This document shows, piece by piece, positions 15,798 to 23,467 of a DNA stretch of 64,000 bases; position 1 is the first letter of the stretch, and every line of letters begins with the position of its first letter. The notes beneath the pieces were generated by a model, which saw only the letters and a list, made by a program, of their open reading frames with translations, did no database searches and was not told the DNA's origin. The DNA comes from Clostridia bacterium. GTDB lineage: Bacteria; Bacillota; Clostridia; Oscillospirales; Acutalibacteraceae. The stretch lies in NCBI GenBank assembly GCA_900755895.1, contig CAAEIG010000241.1, forward strand, positions 62,001 through 126,000, in the 5' to 3' direction. The position numbers and the translations under genes are program-made.

Positions 15798-16133
15798 TTA
15801 GGCGTCGTCTTCGTGAACAGTGTCAACGCTGCCGATTGCCCACCGCTTGATGAGCATCTTGGAACGGTCGCTGCCGGTCTCAATGACAACGGAATCCACT
15901 TCATCTTTCACAGCCACAATGCGTCCGCAAATGCCGCCAATGGTGGTAATTTCGTCACCAACCTGAGCGTTTTTGCGCATCTCCTGTTCCTTCTTCTTTT
16001 TCTTGCTCTGGGGACGGAAGAAGATAAAATACAGCGCCACAATAAAGACACCGTAAACCAGGAGCATGACAATCATGGACATGCCGCCGCCCGCCATACT
16101 TGCGGTAGAGTCTAATGCCATCATTTGATTCAT
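15798..16133 (-). CDS. yajC: Preprotein translocase accessory subunit YajC
   Basis: A 111-residue protein with one membrane helix (about SMIVMLLVYGVFIVALYFIF), the conserved cytoplasmic start FRPQSKKKKKEQEM and the small beta domain VGDEITTIGGICGRIVAV. In other bacteria YajC associates with SecDF and SecYEG at the membrane. The ATG at 16133 follows GGAGGTGC. It lies 89 bases after tgt with no terminator between, the usual tgt-yajC order. Its acidic end (VHEDDA) is not conserved. Confidence 0.92.
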   Translation of the reverse strand: MNQMMALDSTASMAGGGMSMIVMLLVYGVFIVALYFIFFRPQSKKKKKEQEMRKNAQVGDEITTIGGICGRIVAVKDEVDSVVIETGSDRSKMLIKRWAIGSVDTVHEDDA

Positions 16134-16222
16134 TTTGTTATTGCACCTCCGAATTAATGCTTTGATTATAACAAGAACCGCCGAAACTTGCAAGCAAATC
16201 GTGGAAAGTTTTCCTAATTATA

Positions 16223-17353
16223 TCATATCCGGCGTCCCAACGCCTCGATATGCCGCTCATAAAACTGACGGTATTCCCCTGCGTCCAGCGCAGCCCGGAT
16301 CTCCTCCATGAGATGGTTATAGAAGTAGAGATTGTGCATCACGGTCAGGCGCATTGCAAGCATCTCCCCTGCCTTGAACAGGTGATGGATATAGGCGCGG
16401 CTGAACTTTTGGCAAACCGGGCACTGGCAATCTTCATCCAGCGGCGCCTCATCCAGCTCATACTTGGCATTGAGCAGATTCCGGCATCCCTGCCACGTAA
16501 ACGCATGACCGTGGCGAGCATTGCGGCTGGGCATGACACAGTCAAAAAGATCCACGCCTCGGAGAACAGCCTCCAAAATATTGGCAGGCGTACCCACACC
16601 CATCAGATACCGAATCTTATCTTTGGGCATGTGGGGCTCCACTGCCTCAATGATGCGGTACATCTCTTCCGTGGGCTCTCCCACAGCCAGTCCACCAATG
16701 GCATAGCCATCACAGTCCAGCTGGGCGATACGCTTCATGTGTTCCACACGCAGGTCCTCAAAAGTACAGCCCTGATTGATGCCAAACAGCAGCTGGTGGG
16801 GATTGAGCGTATCCTCCAGACTGTTGAGCCGGGCCATCTCCTTTTTGCAGCGCTCCAGCCACCGGGCAGTGCGCTCGCAGGAAGCCTTGGCGTACTCATA
16901 GGTAGCGGGGTTCTCCACGCACTCGTCAAAGGCCATGGCAATGGTGGAGCCCAAATTGGACTGGATACGCATGCTCTCCTCCGGACCCATGAAGATCTTA
17001 TGTCCGTCCACGTGGGAGGCAAAGGTCACGCCCTCTTCCTTTATATTGCGCAGCTTCGCAAGAGAAAACACCTGAAAACCACCGCTATCCGTGAGGACAG
17101 GGCCATCCCAGCCGGTAAATTTGCGGATACCACCCAGCTTTTTTACGGTCTCATCCCCTGGACGCAAATGCAGATGATATGTGTTGCACAACTGCACCTG
17201 GCAGTGCAGATCCTTTAGGTCATAGGCGGACACCGCACCTTTGATCGCTCCGGCAGTGGCCACATTCATAAAGGCAGGAGTCTGCACGGTACCGTGGACT
17301 GTGACGAATTCTCCACGCCGGGCATTGCCTTCTTGTTTTAAAAGTTGATACAT
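16223..17353 (-). CDS. tgt: tRNA-guanine transglycosylase
   Basis: A 376-residue enzyme that exchanges guanine 34 for preQ1 in tRNAs with GUN anticodons, a step of queuosine synthesis. LTDSGGFQVFSL contains a catalytic Asp, and DCVMPSRNARHGHAFTW contains the nucleophilic Asp region. The zinc site is the C-x-C-x2-C set in DEDCQCPVCQKFSR plus a later His in VMHNLYF. GGLAVGEP is the substrate loop. The start at 17353 has AGAAGGAGAAG upstream. queA, usually adjacent, is absent from the window. The 5' leader contains a terminator-like hairpin (see findings). Confidence 0.95.
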   Translation of the reverse strand: MYQLLKQEGNARRGEFVTVHGTVQTPAFMNVATAGAIKGAVSAYDLKDLHCQVQLCNTYHLHLRPGDETVKKLGGIRKFTGWDGPVLTDSGGFQVFSLAKLRNIKEEGVTFASHVDGHKIFMGPEESMRIQSNLGSTIAMAFDECVENPATYEYAKASCERTARWLERCKKEMARLNSLEDTLNPHQLLFGINQGCTFEDLRVEHMKRIAQLDCDGYAIGGLAVGEPTEEMYRIIEAVEPHMPKDKIRYLMGVGTPANILEAVLRGVDLFDCVMPSRNARHGHAFTWQGCRNLLNAKYELDEAPLDEDCQCPVCQKFSRAYIHHLFKAGEMLAMRLTVMHNLYFYNHLMEEIRAALDAGEYRQFYERHIEALGRRI

Positions 17354-17382
17354 GGATCTTCTCCTTCTATCTGGAAATTCCC

Positions 17383-17419
17383 AAAAAAGTGCGGTGCCAG
17401 GATACCCAAGCACCGCACG
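17383..17419 (-). terminator. Terminator hairpin between copA and tgt (possible tgt attenuator)
   Basis: Perfect nine-base stem GTGCGGTGC / GCACCGCAC with a 12-base loop, then TTTTTT on the minus strand. It lies downstream of copA, but also downstream of a good promoter (17449-17477) and upstream of tgt. It may end copA transcription, attenuate tgt, or do both. Confidence 0.85.
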
Positions 17420-17426
17420 TGCACAA

Positions 17427-17441
17427 TAGGCACTTTGCCTA
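17427..17441 (-). promoter_or_regulatory. Small hairpin at the predicted 5' end of the tgt leader
   Basis: Perfect inverted repeat TAGGCA / TGCCTA with a three-base loop, starting at the base where transcription from the upstream promoter is expected to begin. Confidence 0.4.
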
Positions 17442-17448
17442 CCGCTTT

Positions 17449-17477
17449 ATTATAGCTGGTTTCTATGGCCGCGTCAA
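17449..17477 (-). promoter_or_regulatory. tgt promoter
   Basis: Minus strand TTGACG (17477-17472), 17 bases, TATAAT (17454-17449), about 100 bases upstream of the tgt start codon. Confidence 0.65.
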
Positions 17478-17486
17478 GCCAACGAT

Positions 17487-17702
17487 TTAAGCAGCTGTAC
17501 AATCCAAAGGAGTATAGCCAGCTTCGGTGACGGCATCCATCAAAACTTGATCCGCCACATCCTTGGACAGAGTAACTGTAGCCTTTTTGGTCTCTAGATC
17601 CACCACAGCTTCCGTCACACCATCCACGCCCTCCAGGGCCTTTTTCACGTGCATCTGGCAGTGAGCACACATCATTCCGTCCACAGTGAGTACTTTTTTC
17701 AT
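17487..17702 (-). other. Possible separate CopZ product from internal initiation inside copA
   Basis: Inside copA and in frame, an ATG at 17702-17700 is preceded by GAGAAAGGAAG (17720-17710) with a seven-base spacing, an excellent ribosome binding site. The resulting 71-residue protein, starting MKKVLTVDGMMCAHCQMHVK, is exactly a stand-alone CopZ copper chaperone in length and domain boundary. Whether it is made separately is not known. Confidence 0.5.
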
Positions 17703-20135
17703 AGCACAGCTTCCTTTCTCGTTTTCCGGCTCCTGAGACTGTTCCTCCTCGGCAGCCATTGAATTTGTATTGGGTTCTATCTGAGAAGTCCCTCTAGAGA
17801 GAGCACTCTCCTCCACAGTTTGAGCTCCTTTGGCTCGGAAGAACCGCAGGCGCAGGGCATTGGTCACCACGCAAACAGAGCTGAGACTCATAGCGGCGGA
17901 ACCAATCATCGGACTAAGCCGCAGCTGGAAGAAGGGATACAGCGCCCCAGCAGCCAGGGGAATTCCCAGGATGTTGTAGAAAAATGCCCAGAACAAGTTC
18001 ATGTGGATGTTCCGCACCACGGCCCGGCTCAACTCTATGGCTGTGGCCACATCATCCAAAGAATCTTTCATCAGCACCACATCGGCGGATTCGATGGCAA
18101 TATCCGTTCCCGCGCCAATGGCAATGCCGATATCAGCCCGGGTTAAGGCAGGAGCGTCGTTGATGCCATCCCCCACCATGGCCACTTTGTGGCCCTCTTC
18201 CTGAAGCGTGCGGATATGGGCTTCCTTCTGGGTGGGCAGCACATCGGAAATTGCCTGCTGAATCCCCAGCTCCTTGCGTATGGCCTCTGCGGTAACTTTA
18301 TTATCTCCTGTGAGCATAACCACTTGAAGCCCCATCTGCTGCAGGCGATGAATAGCCGTGCGGCTGGTTTCCCGTACCGTATCCGCCACGGCAATTACAC
18401 CCACCAACTTCCCATCCCGCACGAACAGCAGCGGTGTTTTTCCTTCTTGGGCCAATTTGTTCACAAGGGATTTGGCAGCACTGCGTTCCTCCAAAGTAGC
18501 CGGCAAGTGATTTTCTTCCAAAAACGTCAGATTCCCTGCCAGATACTTCCGCCCGGATACCTCTGCGCGAATTCCCCGACCAGCGACAGCCTCAAAAGCA
18601 GTGGTTTTCGGCAAGGTCAAACCGGCAGCCTTAGCACGCTCCACCACAGCCTGAGCAAGGGGGTGTTCACTGCCTAACTCAGCACCAGCTGCCTCTGTCA
18701 GGAAGGCTTCTTCGTTCAGAGAGCTATCCAACACCAGAATATCGGTCACGGCTGGATGACCGGACGTGATGGTGCCCGTCTTATCCAAGACCACAGTGTC
18801 CACGTTGTGAAGGTTCTCCAGACTCTCGGCGGATTTGATGAGGATACCCATTTCAGCCGCTTTACCCGTGCCCACCATAATAGCCACCGGAGTTGCCAGG
18901 CCTAGCGCACAGGGACAGGAGATCACTAGTACAGAAATAGCATTGGATAATGCAAACTCAAATCCCATTCCTGCCACAAGCCACACAATAGCGGTGAGGA
19001 CTGCGATGCCAATGACCACAGGCACAAAGATGCCGCTGACCTTATCTGCCAGCCTGGCAATGGGAGCCTTAGAATTGCTTGCCTCATCCACCAAGCGGAT
19101 GATCTGGGAAAGGGTGGTGTCCTCCCCCACCTTGGATGCCGTAAACCGGAAAGTTCCATTTTTATTGATAGTGGCGGAGATCACCTGATCGCCGGGATTC
19201 TTCTCCACCGGGATGCTCTCTCCTGTGATTGCGGACTGGTCCACATAGCCATGGCCCTCTGTCACCACACCGTCCACCGGGATGCCATCTCCGGGACGGA
19301 TGATCACCAGATCACCGGCCACTACCTGCTCAGCCGGGATTGTCTGTTCTATCTCCCCCCGCAGGACCACAGCCGTTTTGGGAGCCAGGTCCACCAGTTT
19401 CCCCAAGGCATCCCCCGTCTTGGATTTTGACTTCGCCTCCAAGTACTTGCCCACCGTCACCAGAGTGAGGATCATGGCAGACGACTCAAAGTACAGGGCA
19501 TGGGCGTACTCATGGACCAATTCCAAATCCCCGTGGCCGAAGCCATAGGACAAACGGAACATGGCAAACAATCCATACACCAGGGCAGCTCCGGATCCAA
19601 TGGCCACCAAGGAATCCATATTGGGCGCCCGGTGGATCAATGCTTTGAACCCTGTCTGGAAAAAGTGACGGTTAATGAAGAGAACGGGAACCGTTAAAAT
19701 CAACTGAGCCAAAGCGGCCATCAAGGAATTCTCTTCCCCTACAAAAAACCAAGGTACTGGCAATCCCATCATGTGGCCCATGGCTATATACATCAACGGC
19801 ACCAGCAGGGCAATGGACGCAATCAGACGATGCTTCATCTGCCGCTGATCCTCCATGGCTCTGTCCTGGCGCTCCTGCCACTGGCTACGAAATCCCCCTT
19901 GGCTCTGGACTGATTCGGGCTGCTCCGCAGAGGAGGCGCCATAGCCGATCTTTTCCACAGCCTGTATAATGTCCCCGGGGTTGACTTGGCTTTCATCATA
20001 GGAAACCGTCATCTGATTTGCCAGCAGACTGACGTTGACCTCCTCCACGCCCGCCAACTTGGTGACGCACTTTGTCACATTGGCTTGGCAGGCAGCACAG
20101 GTCATACCGGTGACATTGTATTTCTCTGTTTTCAC
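17487..20135 (-). CDS. copA: Cu(I) P-type ATPase with a C-terminal CopZ-like domain
   Basis: An 882-residue copper exporter of the cytoplasmic membrane. An N-terminal HMA domain has GMTCAAC (residues 9-15). Further motifs are the membrane copper site SCPCALG near 407, the phosphorylation site DKTGT near 449 and GDGINDAP near 655, with about eight membrane helices. After the last helix an acidic linker of about 45 residues leads to a second HMA domain (about 812-882) with DGMMCAHC. HMA domains in CopA are normally N-terminal, so this looks like a fused CopZ chaperone. The start is GTG with AGGGGGTGA upstream, 13 bases after csoR. Regulated by CsoR through the sites upstream. Confidence 0.93.
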   Translation of the reverse strand: MKTEKYNVTGMTCAACQANVTKCVTKLAGVEEVNVSLLANQMTVSYDESQVNPGDIIQAVEKIGYGASSAEQPESVQSQGGFRSQWQERQDRAMEDQRQMKHRLIASIALLVPLMYIAMGHMMGLPVPWFFVGEENSLMAALAQLILTVPVLFINRHFFQTGFKALIHRAPNMDSLVAIGSGAALVYGLFAMFRLSYGFGHGDLELVHEYAHALYFESSAMILTLVTVGKYLEAKSKSKTGDALGKLVDLAPKTAVVLRGEIEQTIPAEQVVAGDLVIIRPGDGIPVDGVVTEGHGYVDQSAITGESIPVEKNPGDQVISATINKNGTFRFTASKVGEDTTLSQIIRLVDEASNSKAPIARLADKVSGIFVPVVIGIAVLTAIVWLVAGMGFEFALSNAISVLVISCPCALGLATPVAIMVGTGKAAEMGILIKSAESLENLHNVDTVVLDKTGTITSGHPAVTDILVLDSSLNEEAFLTEAAGAELGSEHPLAQAVVERAKAAGLTLPKTTAFEAVAGRGIRAEVSGRKYLAGNLTFLEENHLPATLEERSAAKSLVNKLAQEGKTPLLFVRDGKLVGVIAVADTVRETSRTAIHRLQQMGLQVVMLTGDNKVTAEAIRKELGIQQAISDVLPTQKEAHIRTLQEEGHKVAMVGDGINDAPALTRADIGIAIGAGTDIAIESADVVLMKDSLDDVATAIELSRAVVRNIHMNLFWAFFYNILGIPLAAGALYPFFQLRLSPMIGSAAMSLSSVCVVTNALRLRFFRAKGAQTVEESALSRGTSQIEPNTNSMAAEEEQSQEPENEKGSCAMKKVLTVDGMMCAHCQMHVKKALEGVDGVTEAVVDLETKKATVTLSKDVADQVLMDAVTEAGYTPLDCTAA

Positions 20136-20148
20136 TGTATTTCACCCC

Positions 20149-20484
20149 CTACTTCAGCTTTTTGATGAGCTCCACAGCTTCTTCCAAAATCTGTGTATTT
20201 CCCTTCTGAATTTCCTCCACCACACAGGTTTCCAGGTGATCTTGAAGTACCAGATATCCAAAGGACTGCAGGGCGCTTTCCACCGCTGCCACCTGGATGA
20301 GAATATCCCCGCAATAGCGGTTGTCATCCAGCATTTTGCTAATCCCATTTAGCTGTCCAATCATCCGTTTTAATCGGTTCTGCAGCTGGCGCAATTCCTT
20401 TTCATCCCTTGGTGTGGCTTTGTGATGCACACAACAGCCCCCGCAAGTTCCAGGCTGTTCCCCGGTAAGGATCTCTTTTCCCAA
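20149..20484 (-). CDS. csoR: Copper-sensing repressor CsoR
   Basis: A 111-residue all-helical repressor of the DUF156 family. The core is LQNRLKRMIGQLNGISKMLDD, then YCGDILIQVAAVESAL and LQDHLETCVVEEIQ. The Cys in RYCGD and the His and Cys in DHLETC form the C-H-C Cu(I) ligand set of true CsoR, unlike RcnR or FrmR. The N-terminus has an extra CGGCC that could also bind metal. The start codon is TTG at 20484 with AGGGGG eight bases upstream; no ATG is available. It is the first gene of the csoR-copA operon, with two operator-like sites in its leader and promoter. Confidence 0.92.
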   Translation of the reverse strand: MGKEILTGEQPGTCGGCCVHHKATPRDEKELRQLQNRLKRMIGQLNGISKMLDDNRYCGDILIQVAAVESALQSFGYLVLQDHLETCVVEEIQKGNTQILEEAVELIKKLK

Positions 20485-20504
20485 AATCAGTTCCCCCTTT
20501 CAAA

Positions 20505-20521
20505 ATACCCCTATCCGGTAT
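20505..20521. promoter_or_regulatory. CsoR operator-like site 1
   Basis: ATACCCCTATCCGGTAT: ATACC-N7-GGTAT half-sites, as in known CsoR operators. Lies in the csoR 5' leader. Confidence 0.65.
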
Positions 20522-20533
20522 TCTTTAATCAAA

Positions 20534-20563
20534 AGTATATACCCCCACCAGGTATTTTGTCAA
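20534..20563 (-). promoter_or_regulatory. csoR-copA promoter
   Basis: Minus strand TTGACA (20563-20558), 18 bases, TATACT (20539-20534). The second CsoR site fills the spacer. Confidence 0.75.
20539..20555. promoter_or_regulatory. CsoR operator-like site 2
   Basis: ATACCCCCACCAGGTAT, again ATACC-N7-GGTAT, placed between -35 and -10, the ideal position for repression. Confidence 0.7.
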
Positions 20564-20612
20564 GGTGTCCTGCAAAAAAAGTTTCACTCAACTAACCTAT
20601 GGAATCCCATGC

Positions 20613-20646
20613 AAAAAGCGGACAGCCTTTCAGCTATCCGCTTTCT
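20613..20646 (-). terminator. Terminator of the aldo/keto reductase gene
   Basis: Minus strand AAAGCGGATAGC / GCTGTCCGCTTT stem with one G-U pair, then TTTTT. Confidence 0.75.
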
Positions 20647-20716
20647 AAATTACCCCATATAAAAATGTTTTTCTCTTACGACTAAAACCAGACCAAAAAT
20701 TCCGGCTATGTTGCAA

Positions 20717-21850
20717 TTAACCGCCCAGCTTTGCAGTGAAATCAGCCATCGCCTCAGAGATCTTGATGTTCTGAGGACATACCGCCTCACAGCTGCGGCA
20801 TCCGATACAGGCGCTGGGCTGTTTGTCCTCCGGAACCGCCTTCAACGCCATGGGAGCAATAAAGCCGCCCTGGGTAAAGCAGTGCTCGTTATACAGAGCC
20901 AGCAGATTGGGAATATCCAACCCCTGGGGACAATGAGTGGTGCAATAACGGCAGGCGGTGCAAGGAAGCACGATCTTCTTCACCATGCCCTCTGCAATGG
21001 CATAGATGGCTTCCAATTCCTGGGCGTTCAAGGGCTTGTCCTCCTGGAAGGTCTTGATGTTCTCCTTCATCTGCTCCATATTGGACATACCGGAAAGGGT
21101 GACCACCACACTGGGAATGCTCTGCAAATAGCGGAATGCCCAAGCAGGAATGGTCTCGTCCGGACGCAATGCCTTTAGTTTGGCCTCATCCTCTGCAGAG
21201 AGAGAAGCAAGCTTTCCGCCCCGCAAAGGCTCCATCACCCACACAGGAATGTTCCACTCGCCGAGAAGATCCACTTTGCGTTTGGCATCCTGGAATTCCC
21301 AGTCCAGATAGTTCAGCTGGATCTGGCAGAATTCCATATCCTTGCCGTAAGCTTCCAGAAAACGCTTCATCACGTCATAGTCCCCGTGGGCAGAAAAGCC
21401 CAGATGACGAATCCGACCGTTTTTCTTCTGCTCCATCAGATAGTCGTAGATGCCGTATTTGGGATCCAGATAGGCGTCAATGTTCATCTCGCACACATTG
21501 TGGAACAGGTAGAAATCAAAGTACTCCACCTGGCACTTCTCCAGCTGCTTCTCAAAGATCTCCTTCACCTTGGGCATGTTGGACAAGTCATATCCGGGGA
21601 ACTTGGAGGCAAGGTAGAATTTCTCGCGGGAATACCGGCTGAGCGCTTTTCCCATCACCAGCTCAGAGTTGCCGCTGTGATAGCCCCACGCGGTATCGTA
21701 ATAGTTGATACCGCTGTTCATGGCCTCATCCACCATGGCAAAGGAAGCTGCTTCATCAATTTTAGATTCATCCCCGTCCACAACGGGCAGACGCATAGCG
21801 CCCATGCCCAGGGCAGAGAGTTTTAAATCTTGAAAATCACGATAAATCAT
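20717..21850 (-). CDS. Aldo/keto reductase with C-terminal ferredoxin-type 4Fe-4S domain
   Basis: A 377-residue cytoplasmic enzyme. The AKR catalytic tetrad is visible as Asp and Tyr in YYDTAWGYHSGNSE, Lys in LASKFPG and His in LFHNV. The last 80 residues hold two cysteine clusters, CTACRYCTTHCP (about 300-311) and CIGCRSCEAVCP (about 350-361), of the bacterial-ferredoxin type. Such fusions are common in anaerobic Clostridia; the electron partner and carbonyl substrate are unknown. The ATG at 21850 with GGGAG upstream is preferred. The promoter has a 19-base spacer with a dyad, the mark of MerR-type activation. Confidence 0.85.
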   Translation of the reverse strand: MIYRDFQDLKLSALGMGAMRLPVVDGDESKIDEAASFAMVDEAMNSGINYYDTAWGYHSGNSELVMGKALSRYSREKFYLASKFPGYDLSNMPKVKEIFEKQLEKCQVEYFDFYLFHNVCEMNIDAYLDPKYGIYDYLMEQKKNGRIRHLGFSAHGDYDVMKRFLEAYGKDMEFCQIQLNYLDWEFQDAKRKVDLLGEWNIPVWVMEPLRGGKLASLSAEDEAKLKALRPDETIPAWAFRYLQSIPSVVVTLSGMSNMEQMKENIKTFQEDKPLNAQELEAIYAIAEGMVKKIVLPCTACRYCTTHCPQGLDIPNLLALYNEHCFTQGGFIAPMALKAVPEDKQPSACIGCRSCEAVCPQNIKISEAMADFTAKLGG

Positions 21851-21893
21851 TTTTCTCACTCCCATTTTTATGTTTTATCCTGTGGTAAAATCA

Positions 21894-21924
21894 GTATAAC
21901 TCTTAAAGTTCTCTTTAAGTCAAG
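21894..21924 (-). promoter_or_regulatory. MerR-type promoter of the aldo/keto reductase gene
   Basis: Minus strand TTGACT (21924-21919) and TATACT (21899-21894) are separated by 19 bases, too long for normal SigA initiation. Confidence 0.65.
21903..21920. promoter_or_regulatory. Dyad operator for a MerR-family activator
   Basis: CTTAAAG and CTTTAAG arms (perfect 7 + 7) around four bases, filling the spacer of the 19-bp promoter. This matches sites of AdhR-like MerR regulators. No merR-like gene is in the window. Confidence 0.6.
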
Positions 21925-21940
21925 AGGCCTGGACGCTTTT

Positions 21941-22549
21941 TTACCCTTCCGTCATCTGAAAAGACACTTCCACACTTTGACCCTCCAAGGCCTCTGCAAG
22001 CCCTTCGGGATCTTCCACCGTAGCTAAAAGAGTAAAATCACCCTCTTGGGTGTACTCCCCATAGAACAGAAGCAATTCGCCGCTTTCTCCTAGAACAAGT
22101 TGACCTGGCTGCAACGAGGTCACGGTCTCCGGCTCCTCCGGCAATGCACTGGGCAACACGAAGCTCTTAGCTACGGACTTCCAATCGCTCATCCCCAATG
22201 TCATGGGAAACATCTCCGTCAGGGAATTTGCCGCCTGGGTTTCCTCAAGCTTCCCCAAAAACACTTGATCTCCCACCATGATTTGTAACTGTGTCCCCTG
22301 AACAACGGTGGAACTGCTCTCCACCGTCTGTTGCTCCGAAGTCTGAGAAGACACCTCCGAAGAGGACGCTGTCGGGTTCTGCGTGGGGACGGACTCAACT
22401 TGGCTGGATTCCAGAGCGCTGGATACAGCGGATGTGGGCTGCTCCACTTGAGCACTGCTTCCTGAGGTTTCCTTCTCCGTGTCTCCACAACCTGCAATCA
22501 ATGCAGCTAGAAACACTGCTCCCAGAAATAAGCTCGCTCGCTTTTTCAT
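21941..22549 (-). CDS. Hypothetical lipoprotein, Ser/Thr/Gln-rich
   Basis: A 202-residue secreted protein that I cannot assign to a family. The signal peptide MKKRASLFLGAVFLAALIAGC ends in a lipobox (LIAGC), so it should be anchored to the outer face of the membrane. A low-complexity linker rich in Ser, Thr, Glu and Gln runs to about residue 80. The C-terminal part (FLGKLEETQAANSLTEMFPM onward) looks globular, with alternating strands. AGGAGGCG lies six bases before the ATG at 22549. It follows the nuclease gene by 21 bases and is the last gene of that operon; a shared function is only suggested by position. Confidence 0.65.
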   Translation of the reverse strand: MKKRASLFLGAVFLAALIAGCGDTEKETSGSSAQVEQPTSAVSSALESSQVESVPTQNPTASSSEVSSQTSEQQTVESSSTVVQGTQLQIMVGDQVFLGKLEETQAANSLTEMFPMTLGMSDWKSVAKSFVLPSALPEEPETVTSLQPGQLVLGESGELLLFYGEYTQEGDFTLLATVEDPEGLAEALEGQSVEVSFQMTEG

Positions 22550-22570
22550 ATCAAACGCCTCCTGCATTTA

Positions 22571-23467
22571 TCAAGGGTGACAGCTGCCGCAGGGGTCATA
22601 GCCCTGGGCGATCAAATCCTCGCGGGAGCCGTAGTAGTCCTCCCGGTTCTTTTCACTCATATCGTCCACGGAGGAACAACTGGGCAAGTGGAACTTGTGG
22701 GAATTGGTGTTGAGGATATAGTGCTCCTCCCCGCTTTCCACTGCGCTTTCCTGGGAAGATTCCGGAGAGTCGCCGCTTTCCCAGCTCTCGCCGGTGGCAT
22801 AGTCTATTTCCACGCCCGGCTGAACGTTGTACACATACACGGAAAAGCATACGCCTTCCCCTGCATCCTCCACGGACAACGCCTCCATAGTCACACCGCT
22901 GGCCACCAGATTGTCCCCTTGGAACACGGGAGTCACTCGGTAAAGCACGTGATTTCCCGTCTCTTTGATGTAGTCCGCCACCAGGTTCTCAAAAGGAAGC
23001 ATCCCATCTACGTTCATATACCTGGTACCTGTGATCAAATTCTTTTCATTGGCGTTTTCACCTGTCAGCTGGAACCCGATTAAATGGCACCGGTTATACA
23101 GGGATCCACCATCCACGCAGTCGTATTCCGCTTGCACCCACCCAGTGGGATGGACCTCGCTGATGCTTCCTCGATCTTCAGTGGGCATCAAATCTTCCCC
23201 GATGCAGGCAAATGCCGTACCACAACGCCCCAAGCTGTCAAGCTCACTATAGCTTTCAAAGGATTCTGTGGTCTCCTGGTCTTGGGAAAAGTCCGGCTGG
23301 TTGCCGTTGATCTCCACGTAGGGAGATCCTGAATAAGCTGGTACCTCCTCTAGAGACGATACAACCGAGCTGGTCTCATCTGTCACATTTAACGTTGTCT
23401 GGCACCCTGACAAGACCACTACAAAACACAGCAGCAGTACTAGCAGGGAACATTCTCGCAATTTCAC
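22571..23467 (-). CDS. Secreted DNA/RNA non-specific endonuclease, lipoprotein
   Basis: A 298-residue predicted lipoprotein (signal peptide with lipobox VVLSGC at 18-22). The nuclease domain (about 75-235) resembles EndA/DNA-entry nucleases: LGRCGTAFACIG, YNRCHLIGFQL and NEKNLITGTRYMN. The usual catalytic DRGH reads NRCH (126-129); the His is kept and the later Asn is present. The last 50 residues, YILNTNSHKFHLPSCSSVDD to YDPCGSCHP, form a His/Cys motif like the Ada-type zinc domain found at the end of many clostridial secreted proteins. The start is GTG at 23467, overlapping the previous stop, with AGGAGG upstream. It may degrade extracellular DNA for nutrition or uptake. Confidence 0.8.
   Translation of the reverse strand: MKLRECSLLVLLLCFVVVLSGCQTTLNVTDETSSVVSSLEEVPAYSGSPYVEINGNQPDFSQDQETTESFESYSELDSLGRCGTAFACIGEDLMPTEDRGSISEVHPTGWVQAEYDCVDGGSLYNRCHLIGFQLTGENANEKNLITGTRYMNVDGMLPFENLVADYIKETGNHVLYRVTPVFQGDNLVASGVTMEALSVEDAGEGVCFSVYVYNVQPGVEIDYATGESWESGDSPESSQESAVESGEEHYILNTNSHKFHLPSCSSVDDMSEKNREDYYGSREDLIAQGYDPCGSCHP

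Noticed and set aside
17353..17450. preQ1 riboswitch before tgt
   Set aside because: The leader does not show the short preQ1-I stem with A-rich tail or the other known classes; only generic hairpins are seen.
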